Shown here: piece after piece, positions 11,829 through 26,500 of the stretch | Layout of the letters: each line of letters begins with the position of its first letter | How positions within the stretch are numbered: the first letter of the stretch is position 1 | Origin: Arcuatula senhousia | Taxonomy: Eukaryota; Mollusca; Bivalvia; Mytilida; Mytilidae | Reading direction: 5' to 3' | Length of the DNA stretch: 64,000 nt | Assembly (NCBI GenBank): GCA_963971305.1 | Contig: OZ020307.1 | Span: 14,521,501 to 14,585,500, forward strand | Translations under genes and position numbers: made by a program | The notes under the pieces: model-generated | The model's database searches: none | Seen by the model: only the letters and a program-made list of their open reading frames with translations | What the model was told of the DNA's origin: nothing

Positions 11829-13200
11829 AGCAATATTTTGACATAATATGTTTAGAAATGACAAGAAAAGACAAATTAAATCATTTTTATTTTGTTAGGG
11901 TATTAGAAAAAAAGGGGGGGTCATATATGAAATCCATGCCCCAAGTGCCTGTGAATTTAGTGTTGATTTAGGCACCGACGAAGAACAACCGTTTGTTCGA
12001 AATATTTGTCAATATTGATTTAGTTACTTTTGCATTGTTGCACATTCGTATAGACTTTTATATTATTCGTGTTTTGTGCATCAACTTATTTGTTGATCCA
12101 ATGCTCAATAAGTTCATTAGTTGGTAAATTCTTATAGACTTATATATAGGTACATTGTACATATGTTTGAAAAATGAAATAAAAGAGAATACTAGGAAAC
12201 CATACAAAGTTTTTCTTGGCGTTCGTTTAAAAATGGTTCAATTTTGGCTACTTTTATATAAACTACATAGAAGATAACGGAGTTTCCTTTTTGTTTCCTA
12301 TTTCACAGGATACTAGTACATTTTTGTTATGCTTCGTCAAAACTTCCATTTTCAATTTTTGTTAGTTCTTTGAAATGAAACAATTGTTCGTCTGTAAAAA
12401 AAAACCGGAAATTTTCCTTCACATTTATACAAATGACAAGTGAATTTCAACTTGGAAGTTATAAATGTCAATTGAGAAATGAGAAACTGAGAAATGTCAA
12501 CTTGGTAGAAAGAAGTGTTAATTTGCATGGGGTGAGAAATTTCAAATCGGGACAGAGAAATGTCAACTTGGAAGTAATTATGCCAATTTGGAGCTGAGAA
12601 ATATCAAATTTAGAGCTTAGGCATATACTTTTACAAAATTTTTGTATGAAAGTCAAGTTTAATAATCAGCAAGTTAATTGGTCTTCTCTTACTAATAATT
12701 GTGAAAAGCCAAATATTGCATAAAGAACAAAAAGTGATACCTTTTCGAAAAAGTCTCGCAATTTGTTCAATATTATATATTCCGGTGTTTCAAGAAAAAG
12801 TTTTCAGTTTAAACAAACGCATGATAAGACTTAATGTTTAGTTAGTTTCAGTTTGTTTGAATACTTCTGATACATATTTATCGAAATTATCAGTTCATCA
12901 AGTCAAAAAAGGCAAATCTACACTAAAGCAATTTGTAGTTTGGCTGTCTTACTTTCAAGTCTGTAACATTGCGAACTTAATAGCAAGCATAAACTTTCGA
13001 ATTATCAGCTCGTGTGTATCAACGTAAAGTAGTTCAAATAAGTTATTCTACGGAAAGTCTCCCTGAGATTTGATCAATGTAATGTTCATTTACTTTTTTT
13101 TTTTTTGATCAATCTCGTTTTGGCGTTCGCTAGTGTACGTCGCAATGAACTTTTTACGCAATAGTGTTTCCCTTTAGTAGTCCCATACAGTGACTACGAA
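11829..13200. other. No gene; degenerate short tandem repeat at 12430-12610
   Basis: AT-rich non-coding DNA. At 12430-12610 the phrase GAGAAATGTCAACTTGGAAG recurs in variants every 30-45 bp (for example 12490, 12565 and 12595), forming a decayed minisatellite. Nothing else is recognised. Confidence 0.5.
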
Positions 13201-15756
13201 GCAAACAAATACGACATGGACTTTAAGAAGTGTGTGGTGGTCTTCTGAAAAATAAGAATCAGACACAGTAGTAGGGTTTCATAAATAGGAAAGGGAATGG
13301 AAAGTTTCTTTTTTTCCTGTTTTAATTTTAATCGATAGGGCAAACAGGCAGTTTTTAAAAGAGCAATAACCCTTATAAGTGGTCTTCTGACAAACTTTTG
13401 TAGAACTCGAGCTGTTTCAGTATAACGACATTTTCTCTATGTAACAACAACGCAGATTTTTATCTTTTCAAAGGTTCATTTGACATTATTTACTCAATGG
13501 ACACATTTGTAGAGCAAGAAAGCTGCATGTTTTCTATATAGTGTATTATTTGTTTCTCTGACTGCAATAGTTTCAATTCTAATACTAGTAGACAAGAATC
13601 TTTTGAAAGCTATTTTTGACGTATAAAAGGCAATAATATTCTAAGCTATGTTTGACCTATAAATGGCAATAGGAATCTAAGCAATTTTTGACCTATAAAG
13701 GGCTCAACACCTTAAAAGAGTCAGCTTAAAATTTAGACTCAATGGAGACTTTTGTTGAGCCTATTGAACTGAACGTTAAAGCAACATTTAATTTCTCTTG
13801 TCTGTAACAGTTTTCAATAACAGGCAGGACTAGATTTTTGACTAAACCAATTAGGGACATTTAATAAATTACATTTTAAGGGCTATAATTATAAAAAGGG
13901 GTAATCTCAGATTATTGGTTAAGCTTTTGCATTAAAAAGACGAGTTCAATTAGATGAATATTTTGACAATTAAAAGCTTTTTTTTTTATTATTTTCTCCA
14001 GTTTGCCAGCTATAAGGCATATACATGAATTTTACATTAAAAACACCATATGACGTCTATATGGAATCATTTAAAATCTTTGATCTAATTTAGTTTTATA
14101 GAGCTTAACTAGCTTAACATTAATGCAATGAAAAGTTTTTTCTCTAGCTTTTATGCTTTGCAATAGAATGAGAAAGGCTGAAAAATTGTCAATTTTGAGG
14201 TTCTAAGGGTTAAACTCTTTAAAGGAATGGTCCAACAGCTTTGATCCTGTTGCATATCCTGTAGATCTTGATTTGCTTAACAATATGCAATTTGCCTTTC
14301 TCAAATTTCTTTTATAGCTTTCAAGATATTGAGTGGGGGGCACGAAAAAGGGCAATAATTACTCCTGCATTGGTAGTTGGATCTTCTTCAAAACTTCAGG
14401 ACATGTAGACAGGTTGATTACATTTATTTTCCACCAGAGTTTTGCTATCTGTGACCGTTTTTAGTTGCATGCAAAATCACAATTTTCAACTATGTTCTGT
14501 TTTAGCCATGGCAGTCATGGTTTTTTTTAGGATTCAAAATTAAATTCCAAATTACATTTTTTAGCACTCATTGCAATGAAAGAACCTCAGTGAGCACGCT
14601 CGCATACCCCACACTTCCACATAATGGAGAGAGAATATCTATTTCCAGTTAGGAATAAAAAAGTCAGAGTTGTTGTCTTTCCAAGTCAGCTCGTTAAACA
14701 GGAAAAAATCTGTCAAAGTCAAAAATGGCCGGATTTCATTAAACAGGAAGTAGGTGAGCGACAGACCTAAAATCGGTTCCCACCCTGATGCTGTATACCA
14801 AATATCAAGTGGATGTGATTAGTAGTTGCTGAGAAAACTGTTACGAAAATTTCTTCCCCGCTCGCCCATCGCCCGCCCGACATTCACCATTTTACAACCA
14901 GGATTTTTCACTCCGTGAAATCCGGCCAAAAAATCAGTGACAGTCCTGAAAATGTATCCCACCATATGGGACTCCTACCTAAAGCTACATACAAAATATC
15001 AAAAGCCTATGATTAAAAGTTGCTGAGAAATCTGTGACGAAAATTTTCAACCCTGAAAATTAAGTGAAAAAAATCTAAGTTGGCTCGTTTAACAGGAAGT
15101 AGCTGATCGACCCACCTGAAAATGTATCCCACCATATGGGACCCTTACCTGAAGCTACTTATCAAATATTAAAAGCCTACAATTAATAGTTGCTGAGAAA
15201 TCTGTGACAAAAATTTTCAACCCTGAAAATTTAGTGAAAAAAGTCCAAGTCAGCTCTTTAAACAAGAAGTAGATGATCGACAGACCTGAAAACGAATCCC
15301 ACCAATGGGACCCATACCCAAAGCTATATACCAAATATCAAATACCTACAATTAATAGTTGCTGATAAATCTGTTATGAAAATTTTCAACCCTGAAAATT
15401 TAGTGAAAAAAGTGTAAGTCGGCTCGTTAAACAGGAAGTAGATGATCGACAGACCTGAAAAGGAATCCCACCATATGGGACCCCCACCTGAAGCTAAATA
15501 CCAGATATCAAAAGCCTTGGATTAATAATAGCTGAGATATCTGTTACGAAAATTTTGATCACGGACAGACAGACGGACGGACTGACCAGTCAAAAACATT
15601 ATACCCTTTGCAACTTCGTTGCGTGGGGTATAAATAAACAACTGTACAGCTAGTGTTTGAAAAAGTAAATGGATGACAGATGGAAGATATTACAGACTGA
15701 CAGATGCCAAGTGATGGCAATAGCCCATATGAACCTTCAAGTTAGGTTAGCTAAAA
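13200..15756 (+). mobile_element. Degraded GCTCACCTGG-family tandem-core element, interrupted by another element
   Basis: Fragments of the core unit (TTTGTAGAGC.., AGGGGC..TAACCCTTATAAG.GGTC, CTCAATGGAGACTTTTGT) appear at 13330-13760. The AGATCTTGATTTGCTTAACAATATGC block at 14180-14400 matches 45600-45830. The family's right end, CCAAGTGATGGCAATAGC...GGTTAGCTAAAAA, is at 15704-15756. The left end is not recognisable. The element at 14604-15634 sits inside it, so this copy is the older one. Confidence 0.6.
14604..15634 (+). mobile_element. Tandem-core element, ATACCCCAC family, about 170-bp units
   Basis: Left end ATACCCCACAC and right end GCGTGGGGTATAAA are inverted. The block CCCACCATATGGGAC recurs at 14958, 15128, 15298 (variant) and 15467, a period of 169-170 bp, each copy followed by AAGCTA..TA.CAAATATCAAA and GTTGCTGAGAAATCTGT. 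CACGGACAGACAGACGGACGG precedes the right end. A small hairpin GCAAC-TTC-GTTGC lies directly before the right terminus. Nested in the 13200-15756 element. Confidence 0.75.
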
Positions 15757-17572
15757 AAGAAGATAAATAAAGAACTGTTGATGTCAACCAGTTGCAGAGC
15801 AAATTAAGGTTGTTTTAAGCAGTTTTGAATGGAAAAATATTGTGCTAGACAATTTTTGTCTGACAAATATGCTAGTGATAATCCTTGGGAACTTCAACTT
15901 TGTTTGTTTGCATTTGAAAAAAAAATAATTCAAGACATTCTAAGGAAAACCATGAAACTGTATTTTTTTGGTCTTTACTTACCATTCTGATGAGTCTTTT
16001 AAATTGACAAAACAACCATGTCAGGCATAGCTACATAAGTGTCTTACTTGTAAGGCATGGATGATAGATAAAAGGCAAAACAAATATACAAGTTGTAAAA
16101 AAAAGTTTATAAGAACAATACAAGTATTTACATATAATAACAGTTTAAACAATAGGATAATGTCATGATTGTATGGTGGTTTCAGAATGATTGTCTTATG
16201 TGGATCTGATTATCCATTTAGATCAATAATCCAAAATTGTGTTTATGTAAAATAATAAAATATGAATATACATTTATGTAGACCACAAGACATTATTGGT
16301 ATATGACCTACTTCAAATTTTATTTCTTTATTTTTACCGATTTTTAAGGAATTTAATAAAATTAATAAAAACTAAACTGTTTTAATCTACCAATAAATAT
16401 TTTCTGTCAATGTATGTTTTATCAAAATAGATAGAAAATCAAAATGCAAACAGAGAATTTAATAAGATTTATATACCGTAGATTGACATATTCTAATCTT
16501 TTCTTTGTATATTTATCACAAGCGTTTAAAAATAGTGCAGTACTCAGGTCCTCACCCTTTCTTTATTAATCTCTAGTAAAATACTGCGGTTTTGTGGGGT
16601 ATCAATTTTCATGGATGGCATAGACCCATGAAACTTGATACCCTACAAAAAGGAAATTTTACATTGATCTGTAAATTTTAATTACTTTCTAATAGATGCA
16701 ACAGTTACTCAAATGTCTTTCAAGATACTGGCATATAATAACTGGCAAAGATACTGGCATGAACTGGCCATTTAACGAAAAAATCAATTTAAATTAAAAT
16801 ACACTAACACATCACATTTTTACACTATTACATGTCTCTGATGTAGAAATAATAAAATAAACCAAGTACATGTACACAAACAAAAACATATTGGGTATAA
16901 AAACTTATTATGGTAATAAATGTTTTTCATTATTGAGGACCCTGTCTCGTCATGGCATAAAATATTTACAGAGGAAAATTACACATAAAAACCTGCAAAA
17001 CCACATTTCAAATCACAAAAGTTTGATTTTGCTATGTTTTTGTTGTCTTTTTTTCTAAAAGAAAAAATATTAAAGATGCTTCTAAGTTTCTTCAGGAAAA
17101 CAAAATCAGTTTCAAATTTAAAATATAAAGGTACAGAGGTTACAACATTTGAAAACTTTGAAACGAAACACATCTGATTAGTAACTTTAAGCATCATGGT
17201 GATTTGTGGTATAAAGATAATAAAAGAAGGTATAATTGATTGAAGAAATACAGATTCCTTTTACTTGAGTGAAACTTTACCATTTCTGAAGATGTGACAG
17301 ACCAAAAAAATAGACAAATATTAATAAATATAATTATATACATGCTCCATATAGATTTTTCAACATATTTTTAAGACATATTTGTTGAATTGATCTTGTT
17401 ATAGTCTTCAGTTGTGGATTTATCAACATCTTGCAAACTTCACATGTCAGGCATATCTGCACAAAGGAATGTTATTTCAGTTATATTTTGATTTGGTCAA
17501 TTTTCAGAATGTCAGGTTAATCCACAGAACGGGATGTTAGGATTTCGTTGATCATTTCTCTACATGTGTTGC
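15757..17572. other. 3' flank of the ABCG2-like gene
   Basis: No coding sequence. The 3'UTR of the minus-strand ABCG2-like gene must run into this AT-rich stretch; several TTTATT (AATAAA on the minus strand) motifs occur but I cannot choose the poly(A) site. At 16590-16670, GGGGTATCAATTTTCATGG and GGAAATTTTACATTGATC form a short repeat also found at 20385-20452. Confidence 0.5.
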
Positions 17573-20500
17573 CTATCTAAGTTTCTTCATGCGTAGTAGT
17601 TGTAAATAAGCACCTGTCATTGCCACAAAAGCAATGCCCGCTAGAGCTACTATATTCTGCCAGAAATCCCAGTTTGTCTCAAATGGAATGTTTTGTTCAA
17701 TTAAATAGCCATTGCCTTGTATTGAACTGTAAAGAAAGAAGAAATATTTTGTTCATTCAAATAGTTATTGCCTTAATTGTATTGGGCTGTAAAAAAATTC
17801 AAAAGTTTGACTTATATTCTACATACCATTTCTACATGAAGTGAAATCTGTATTAATAGTATTCTTTACACTGTTTCAAAAATCTTGACATAAACCCTGA
17901 TTTTGCTATTAAAGATCAGGTTGAGTTAATAAAAACTTGTAAAAACTGTTTTAGCACACTAAAACTGATATATTTTCTTCCTAAATTTACCTAAATGACA
18001 CAATTTTTACCACTTTTGACACCTGACATATTGAATAACATGATATATTCATATTTCTAATATCAAAACTACACAAAAAGGGAGGACAATATACACAACA
18101 ATTATATCTTTAAAATGCAAGACCACTAATTAAGGCACTAACCATAACGCTGTACTGTTGCTATAAAATTCCATGTCTTTGAGCTCATTGATGTCTAAAG
18201 CCTACAAATTAATGAGATGTTATAATACATATAACCCAATAAGTATTGACATCCTTCATTTTTTCAGATAACATTAAGATTTTGAACCTCCCCTAATTTA
18301 AGCAATTTTGAAATACTGAAATAATGTTTGAAATCTGGTTTCTACTCTTCAGTATAGAATTTGCTAAGACCATAAAATCCAAAAGGTTTCTCTAAATCAA
18401 TGATATAACTCCATCATTTTGAGGGCCCAAATTGTCTCTATGATAAAGAACGGCAAGTTATAGAGGAGTTTGATTTCCCACAAAATTTTTAACTTGAAAG
18501 AAGTATAGAGACTTATAAATATCATATGATAAAGTGAACAAATGTCATTGCAAAGAAAACTGTGATGGAAATTTTGTATCTTTGTCTACTATTTATAAAA
18601 TCTTTTAAGTATTAAGTTAACAAGAAGTAGACTGGTTACAGGAATAAAATCATTTTACACAATTGATCACTATGGGATGAAGCTACAGGCAAAAGCTGTG
18701 ACATGTAGTTGCTTGGAAATCTATTATGGTAATTTTTGTAAAACTGCAGTAAGCATCAAAACAAAAAACTCCTATATGTAACTTTGCAACAAGAAGTAGG
18801 CAACAAAAAATAAACAAGAAAACACAGCATAGTGATTAATTTGATCAGGAGCAAAACTACGCCTGAAAGATGAAGGCAAAAAATGTAAGAATGATGGACA
18901 AAAGGAACACAATACTCCCTGACTAAGGTGGACAGGCCATTAAATATACTCACATTGAGACCATATCTAAATAAACTGAGCCATTTGATCCATCTCAACC
19001 ATTCTGGTATAGATGTGACGTTTACTAGTAGTCCACTGAACACCTAGAAACACAGAAAATAAGTAAGACATTTAATTCACATTCTTAAACAAAAACATAG
19101 AAAACAAATGCACAAATTCACAAATAAAATAAAAAAAAAGACTTTGAAAATAATTTTCCAAATGAAAACAACAAATGACAGTTTATTTTCAATGAAAGGT
19201 ATAAAAGGTAATCGTTTCTTTTTTCATATTTTATCTTAGAGACACATTTCTTGAGAAGAAACTGTAATATATAAATAAATCTTATATTTAAAAATTGTAA
19301 TTATTTTTTAAATAATAGAAATTAAACATTATTCAAACCAAACTAAAACTGCCAGCAAACTTTCCTTCTCACTACATCAAAGATTATGAGAAACAGAATA
19401 CAGATATGGAATACAACACAAAATGTGACCTACCATCATAAAGACATAAGTCAAGGCAATACACAGATTGGCAATGGCAAAGATACGGACTGTAGCACTG
19501 AAGAAGAATGCGATCCCTGAGGCAGATAGCGAAACCAGGAACAGTGAGAGGCAGTAGATGAAAAACTTCTCTGCTGTAGCCTGGAGACCTGGAAATAAAT
19601 GCAAATTTTTTGCAATTTATTTATCATTATTATCAAAATTGGTCTTTAAACCTAATTCTGATCAACTTCCAATTCAAGCGAGAAATTAGTGATATACCAA
19701 TGTTTTTCAATATTTTTTTTATTGGTAATTGATAACTTCAGATAAAGCTCCAATTTTGTCCAGGAGGAAAAATTTTGCATGGTTAGTTAATAAACAAGTA
19801 CATGTATTAATATTATATTTCTGAAATTATATTTCATAACTGCAACATCTTTAGTTTCAAGTAATTATTATTTTGGTTTCTGTGGTTATCTGGTTTATTT
19901 GTTTGGTTTTTTTATCCGTTTTGCATAGTTTAAAATACAGCAGGTGTCTAGCAGTATCAATAAGATGAATAACAGCAATTGAGGTGTCATTACTTTGCTT
20001 TGGTTGTCAGTATCTCTACTCTGCATTTGTGTCTATCATACTTACTCCCCAATACATGTATCTCGTATTTTCAAATTCAGACCAGTAAAGAAAACACATT
20101 AAGTAGCTTACCTAACATGAAGTATGTAATGGCTGAGAATAGCAGTACAGGTATAAGCCTCATGGGTATTACATCACAGATAATTTTAGAAGCAAAGTAT
20201 GCTGACACTCTATAGAAGCCACTAACATTCTCATGCCTGCAATAACAGATATAATACATTGATATCACATGCAAGATTACCCTAAATATGGCATATCATA
20301 ATAATGTAAACCCTGGTATTCCTCAGGTAACTGGGGGTTTCCTGGTAGCTATCCATGTATGACTGTGGTTTCATTATAATTCATGGGGTATCAATTTTAG
20401 TGGTTTTCCTTGGTGGCCTTGACCCACAAAAAGGAAATTTTACATTGATCTTTATGCTGCAGACTTCCAAACAACGCAATGATTCTTTTTAACCAAACCA

Positions 20501-23500
20501 AAAATTGGTATTGATGAAATAAATCAATCCACAGTATTACAGAAAACCTCCAGTTACTTTAAAAACTGTCAAAACCTATTGGTATTGAAAGTTTTGTGTA
20601 GAAAATCCACAGATACCTGCTAGCAAACCCATAGTTACTCCATGTATCCCATAGATACCAGGGTTTTATTTAATTTGGCTTTCCATACATAGACATCAAC
20701 ATGCATGAAACAGTAAATACAGTACAAGGTGTTTGAGGTTTAGCAGTTGCATTCAAATGTATGGTAGACAGAAAATGCATCAGACTATTTGTTTACGCTT
20801 GAGAGAAAGGAATTAACATATGCTCAAATAACCCTGAATTTATCAGAGCAAATTATTCTTAATCAGTAAGATTGGTACTGGGCCAATGTGAGCCAAGAAT
20901 GATTATCATACCAATATGAAAACAGCTACCCTGTATAAAACTGTTTGTTACATACTTTCAGTTGAATCTTTTTTAACTTGGACTATTACCTTCTCTTGTA
21001 GTACATATTTTTTTGTTATTTGTGAAGTTTATGACATTAATTTTTTTCCAATGCTATTTATTTGTGTTTGCCCAACATCACCAAAGTTAGCTGCAACAGG
21101 AGACAAAATAAATAGTCTAGTCTGTCTATCGTTCAAATCTAAACAAATTGCAACAGAAATGGTTTCGTGCGTTTTATGATGTATGACGTTAGTTTATTAA
21201 CATAGAAAAAGTCTAATAAAATCGTACGGTCGGAAATCGGAAAATTTTCGATAACGAAAAAAGTGGCGATGGACCCCTGATTTATGTCCGAAATGGACCT
21301 CCATATCAAGAAAGGGAGATTACTCGTTCAACGGAACTTTTCGAAACACATTAAAAGATGATGTACTTGTGAAAGAATTGAACAAAAGTGAACAAAAATG
21401 AACAAATAAACTTATTTTACTCCATCAGGTATTGGTAAGTATTGTTTTTACATAAATGTCCGTAGTTTTTTAAGATTCCGTCCTTGTAAACAAACCAGAA
21501 AAAAAACCTTACAAAACAAAATACAAAAAGGCGCAGATAAATCCTTTACAAATGTTTAATGCTATAATTTTAGTGTTTTGTGTAATACTTTGCATAAATA
21601 CAAATACTTAAATAAAATAGAATGCAAAAATTCCCATAATATAAAAAGAAATCACTATGCATACACGTCACGTCGCTAAAACAGCCAAAAAGTACAGAAC
21701 GCTAAAGGTGCCAAAATACGTTTTTTTTTCTATGCGCGTTTTTTGTATATTTCGATTGCCGTTAGGTACACAATATTTTAGTTCACAAATTTTTCAACCG
21801 ACCGACCATTTTACTTTAAGGAAGAGGGTCTTGGTCCTTTAATTTTTTTCTGATCAGACTTTTTTTCCTCCATGAGCGTGGATAAAATATTTTATTTAAA
21901 AGCACCACGACAAGAGTTTTTTCATTATTATCATTAATTTATCTTATATTTCATAAATCCTTCTTCGTAATTTATTTTATCTTATTAACCTCTGCTGCCA
22001 AAAAATCGTAAATCAAATTCACAAATATTTGTAAGTAAAACACCATGCCCCCTGTGTGTATGGAGGCGAATTTTCTGTTTTCATTCTTATCAAAAGGTAA
22101 TATTTATTTTTTTCAGATTTCTTCTCGTCGATGTCTTCAATTATCCAGACGATTTTCCATTCAAGGATGACTGATTAAAGAGGTATTAAATCTTATTTCT
22201 TTTCATTTCGACTAAACCGTATACACAAACATGAAAATGTAATTGTAAAGTGATGTAATATTCAGCATACAAATACAGCTGAAAAAATAAATACAGTGAA
22301 ATACAGCAAAATATTTGTGTACAATTGTAAATAAAATTAATATTATTACATGTACAACATATTGCATTCTAAATTGCTAACAAAAAACATTGTAATGAAT
22401 ATACAAATGAATACACAAAAAAGCTAAGAATGATTTTCGTATGGAGCATCTGAGTTCACTCTTGTTTCGACTGGAGTTCGCGCTATTGTTGATTGATATT
22501 CAGTAATTTTGTGTTTCCATTTTTCTGTTTTTGTCCCTTTCTTGTTGGTGTTAACTGGTGTTGTCTCTGCCCTTTCGGACTTTTGACATTAGGATATCCC
22601 ATTGGTACCTCCTCTTCTTTTATCAATTAAAAAAAAAATATATGTACATAATCTTGGGGTATTAAGAATTCGCCAAAATGACATAACACAAATTGTATCT
22701 GTATCCTCTTTTTTATTTCAGCAAAACTGAGGATCATGGAGAAGTGCGTTGTTTGTCTGAAAGAAGACCTACCAACATCAATGGTACAGCTACGACAAAA
22801 AGGATATCTTGGAATCATCAAGGCCAGCCAAGAGAGAGAAGACTGTTTGACTGTAGAAGTGGGTAATTTTGTCCATCAATCATGCAGAAAAACATATACC
22901 AATCCAAATGACATCAAGAAGTATAAAAAACAGAAAAACATTCTTCAAGAAGTGAGCACAAATACCCCGCTTAAATTAAGATCCAAGGCCTACTTTGACT
23001 TCAAACATCACTGTTTATTTTGTGGAAACAAAGCTACAGATGCAAAGAAAAAAGACAAAAGCGTATTTCCAGTTCGAACTGACGACTTTGATTCAAGAAT
23101 CCTACAGGCTTGTGATAAACGCAACGATGAGTGGGCAGCTGAGGTACGTGGAAGACTGGAAAGCGTTAGTGACCTCCATGCAGCTGATGCTATCTATCAT
23201 CAGGCATGCAGTGTGAATTTTCGAACTTCAAAGAACATTCCTGTCTTTCGCTCACCAATATCACCAGATTCTAAACCTGTAACAAAAAGAGGAAGACCAG
23301 CTTTGCAAGAGGAAGGTTTCTACATGATCGTAAACTTCTTAAAGCATCACGACGACGATCAAGTATCGATTGCAGATCTTGTAGAAAAGATGAATGAAAT
23401 GTGTGAAGGAAAAGCCTTTAGTCATGTTTATATGAAAAAAAGACTGAAACAACATTTTGGTGACGAAATATTGATTACAGATATTCCGAGCAAAAAGAGT

Positions 23501-26500
23501 ATCGTAACTTTACGAGAAACAGCTACTTGTATCCTCCAAGACTATTATCAGAGACCAAGTAATCTAAATCCAGACGACGAAAAGAGAGCCTTAATTAAAG
23601 CAGCTGCTAAGCTCTTGAAAAGTGACATTCGTTCAATTGATACCAATAAGACGAACTATCCAACTCCAAGCGACCTTGCGTCTGTAGATTCAAACTTGGC
23701 CTATCTCCCCGAGAGTCTGCTGTTATTACTTTCTACTTTGTTTGCTGAAAAGGACTCATCTGTGAAACAAGCTGCTATAGGACAAGCACTAATGCAAGCT
23801 TCGAGGCCACGATCAATAATTGCACCACTGCAACTTGGTTTGGGAGTACAAGCTCATCACAATTTTGCCTCTAGATTTTTGGTCTCAACTTTAAACAACC
23901 TGGGATTTTGCTCATCGTATTACGAGGTTCAGAAATTTGAGTCTAGTGCTGCAGCTGTGCAAGGGCTAGACCTTCCAGGGGATGTAAGCAACAGTTTTGT
24001 ACAGTTTGTAGCCGATAATGTTGATCACAACACCAGAACATTAGACGGTCTTAATACTTTTCATGGAATGGGAATTATAGCTGGCATTACTCCTGGTACC
24101 AAAAGAACACAACCAATCCCAAGGATAACAGTCTCTGCAGAAGAATTAAAGGCATTGGCAAAGATAGAAATCAAGTACTACAAACCACAGACAGACAATA
24201 TGTCAAAGTTGACGTACGCGGAATTGAAGATCTTACGAACACTAGATGAAACGTTACGAATTGATTTGTTGTCCGTAGTTGCTTGGCCTCTCAAGTATCC
24301 AATTCCAATGTGGTCAGGTCTAATGCAGATGGTTCAAACAGGAGAACACCCTGGCAAATCTTCAGTTTCATTTCTTCCAATGATAGATTTGAATGCCTCA
24401 GACATGACATGCATTTACTCCACACTGAATTTCGTCTCAACTCAGGCAAAACGTTATGACATCACCCCGATCCTGACTTTCGACCAGCCGCTCTATTGGA
24501 AGGCCCTCTCGATTGTTAAAAATGAACATCCTGGAAGTCATTTGAAATCTTTAGTTTTACGACTAGGACCATTCCACACGGAGATGAGTTTCTTTGGATC
24601 TATTGGAAATTTGATGTCCAACAGTGGTCTGAAAGAGATGCTGGAACTTATATATGCACCCAATGCTGTGACACATATACTCAACGGAAAGGCTGTAGCC
24701 AGGGCATTTAGAGGACATATGTTGGTGGATGTTGCACTTCATTGCTTACTGGTGTCAGAGATGTTTGATATTGATCTTGCTAATATCGTGGATGGAAACA
24801 AACCAATTGAAGTTCCTGGGCTGAATGACATTGGTGAATTGTATTCTCAACTGACGTCCGGCGATGTAACCATCCAGGAAGCTTGTAACTCTGATGCGTT
24901 ACAACACCTTGAGGTAAATTTCAAAAGAAAGCTAGCAACATTGAAGCAAAGCCGAACAGCTAAACTATGGATGCAGTACTCAGAAATGATTAACATTCTA
25001 AAGCAATTTATAAAATCCGAGAGAACAGGAAATTGGCATCTCCACTTACAGAGCATTTTCGACATGTTGCCTTTTTTGGCTGCCTCTGGACATAACCTTT
25101 ACACCAAAACAGCATATGTGTACTTGATGGAGATGCAAGAACTAGAGAACGACCATCCAAATGTTTACGACATGTTTACGCATGGTCATCATGTCATACG
25201 ACGAAGCGACAGATACTGGGCTGGAATTTCAACTGATTTATTAATCGAACAGGTCCTTATGAGAAGTGTAAAGACAGCGGGTGGCCTTACGAGAGGTCGT
25301 GGTTTGACTGAAGCCCAAAGATCCCTTTGGCTATTGTCCATGCCAGCATGCGCCGATGTTAACCAAGCAATGCAAGATCTGTCAGGAGTTGGATATTATA
25401 CCAGTGACCAGCACAAAGACGAAACCAAGGCTAGACAAAAGAAAGACACAGAGGACATTAAAACTCTCCTCACATTTTTGAAAAGTAGAAACCCGTTTGT
25501 TGTAGGTGATGGTAAACTACGAAACATTGAAACCGGAGAAGAAGCGGACAAGAGCGTAAATGTAGATGACGCCAGACAGATCGGCACTAGCATTGTACGA
25601 GAATTAGTCGGAAAGAATATAGGTGACTATTCCTTTAAGAGAAAGAAACAGGCTGTAACTCTCGGAAATAAAATCCACACGAAGATAGACGGAGAGCCTA
25701 TACAAGTAGACCCACAGCTTCTATTCCAGAGATGTACAACTGCTGCAAATGGTATTTTTGATGACATTTCCGAGATCTTTCAGTTTGAGTTGTGTGGAGT
25801 ACCCTCGTCAATGTTTGAAAGCTCAGGTCTTCCAAGGGAACCACAAAAGTCCAACCTTGCGGAATATATATGGAATTTAGTCGACATCAAACAAGATAAT
25901 CCTATAAGTACAGACACAAGTTACGTTTTGGATGGCGGGTCTTTATTACATCGTTTGTCTTGGTCGAAAGGAGCTACAGTAGAACACATCTGCAAGTCGT
26001 ACGTCAATTATGTCAACTCGCATTATAAAACTGCAACTGTTGTGTTCGACAGATATCCAGCAATACCAACTACAAAAGATGTAACACACATAAGACGTAC
26101 CAGAGGTATAAGGTCACCTAAGATCAACTTCGATGACGACACACCAATCAGAACTAAAAAAGATGAATTTCTATCAAACCCAGAAAATAAGCAGCTGTTC
26201 ATCAACAGCCTCGGATCAAAACTTCAGGCAAGCGACGTTGAAGTTTTTCATGCAGAACAAGATGCTGACCTAAGTATTGTATTAACAGCAGTCGAAAAGT
26301 CAAAACACACCACTAGGAGAAGACACGGATTTGTTAGTATTGCTATGCTACCATGCCAAAAACACAACAAACAAGATCTTCTTCAAGTCTGAACCTAAAC
26401 AAACAACCACGAAAATAAAGATATGGGACATTACGGAGACAAGAAACAAATTGGGCCAATCTGTTTGTGACATTTTGCCATTTGTCCATGCTTTCAGCGG

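Noticed and set aside
11753..11971. Plus-strand open frame starting in the right inverted repeat of the foldback element
   Set aside because: Its first half is translation of the CGTTT pentamer run and its second half is flank outside the transposon, so it is not a gene.
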